From Burkholderiaceae bacterium (GTDB lineage Bacteria > Pseudomonadota > Gammaproteobacteria > Burkholderiales > Burkholderiaceae_C), in NCBI GenBank assembly GCA_023260315.1, contig JALQVQ010000285.1:1-13683 (forward strand): 13,683 nt of DNA, written 5' to 3'. Both the position numbers and the translations under genes were made by a program. This document shows positions 13,421-13,683 of the stretch, one piece after another; position 1 is the stretch's first letter; the number at the start of each line of letters is the position of its first letter. Under the pieces are notes generated by a model, which did no database searches, was not told where the DNA came from, and saw nothing but the letters and a program-made list of their open reading frames with translations.

Positions 13421-13683
13421 TCAGAGAAACTTGGACCTGTATCCGATCGCTCGCTTTTCTTCCTCCGCCATGCGCGCACGGTGCGCAGCAAGTTCTAAAG
13501 CCTCATCCAAGCTCGCACGCTCCCAGCGCTCCAGTTGGGTCGGGTTGAGTTTCCAATAAGGTTTTCCTGTCGCTTGCTGCATCGCATATTCAATGCGATC
13601 CTTTCGATCCACACCAAGACGTTGTCTGAAAAAGACTGCATCGTGCACGCAAGCGATTGGCGATCTCCCGAGTTTTCCTGCCT
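13421..13683 (-). CDS. Hypothetical protein, 3' part only, open at the right edge
   Basis: A GTG at 13648 would give 75 residues, but the same frame stays open to the window edge and the upstream residues (GKLGRSPIACVHDAVFFRQR) look coding, so the gene probably begins outside. The visible part continues KDRIEYAMQQATGKPYWKLN and ends in a charged helical tail (ERASLDEALELAAHRARMAEEEKRA). I do not recognise the family with certainty. Its setting beside an excisionase-like gene and phased repeats suggests a mobile-element or plasmid-type protein. Confidence 0.55.
   Translation of the reverse strand, partial: AGKLGRSPIACVHDAVFFRQRLGVDRKDRIEYAMQQATGKPYWKLNPTQLERWERASLDEALELAAHRARMAEEEKRAIGYRSKFL

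Overview
The window looks like chromosomal DNA of a betaproteobacterium, most likely Burkholderiales near Comamonadaceae. This rests on protein style (IS407-group transposase, QseB/PmrA-type two-component system, DUF347 membrane protein, BcrC/YbjG-type PAP2 phosphatase) and moderate GC. It is an inference, not a database result. Nearly all genes are on the minus strand.

Layout from left to right. (1) 1-978: the left-hand part of an IS3-family (IS407 group) element, orfA plus a partial orfB. Its terminal TGACCTGCCCC sits exactly on the end of a phospholipid N-methyltransferase gene and supplies that gene's stop codon. (2) 976-1817/1847: the methyltransferase and a small coupled gene in front of it. 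(3) 1994-2425: a plus-strand single-domain EamA permease. (4) 2508-5842: a tight four-gene operon of ABC ATPase, two ABC-2 permeases and a secreted protein with thrombospondin type 3-like calcium loops. (5) 6020-9078: an operon of a small membrane-anchored protein, a DedA protein, an OmpR-family response regulator and a histidine kinase. (6) 9196-9299: a fused gene remnant (response-regulator start joined to PepSY end). (7) 9352-11038: cytochrome b561, a four-repeat DUF347 membrane protein, and a chimeric gene built on the first DUF347 repeat. (8) 11114-12101: a PAP2 phosphatase behind a PepSY-domain periplasmic protein. (9) 12655-13683: a different, mobile-element-like module. It holds an excisionase/MerR-like HTH gene broken by an in-frame TGA, three phased GTTCGAA repeats, a 54-codon basic ORF and a partial ORF at the right edge.

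The main result is a direct repeat found five times in intergenic DNA. On the plus strand it reads CTTAG-N6-C(N)(T/G)AG, with half-sites exactly 11 bp apart. It lies at 1897, 5888, 9130, 11093 and 12159, about 45-57 bp before four of the minus-strand operons and 49 or 79 bp before the fifth. The architecture is that of OmpR-family (PmrA/QseB) boxes. I infer that the response regulator at 7318-7983 controls a local envelope regulon: phospholipid methyltransferase, ABC exporter with secreted protein, its own DedA/two-component operon, DUF347 plus cytochrome b561, and PepSY plus PAP2. The two chimeric genes inside this block show it has been rearranged by deletion and duplication.
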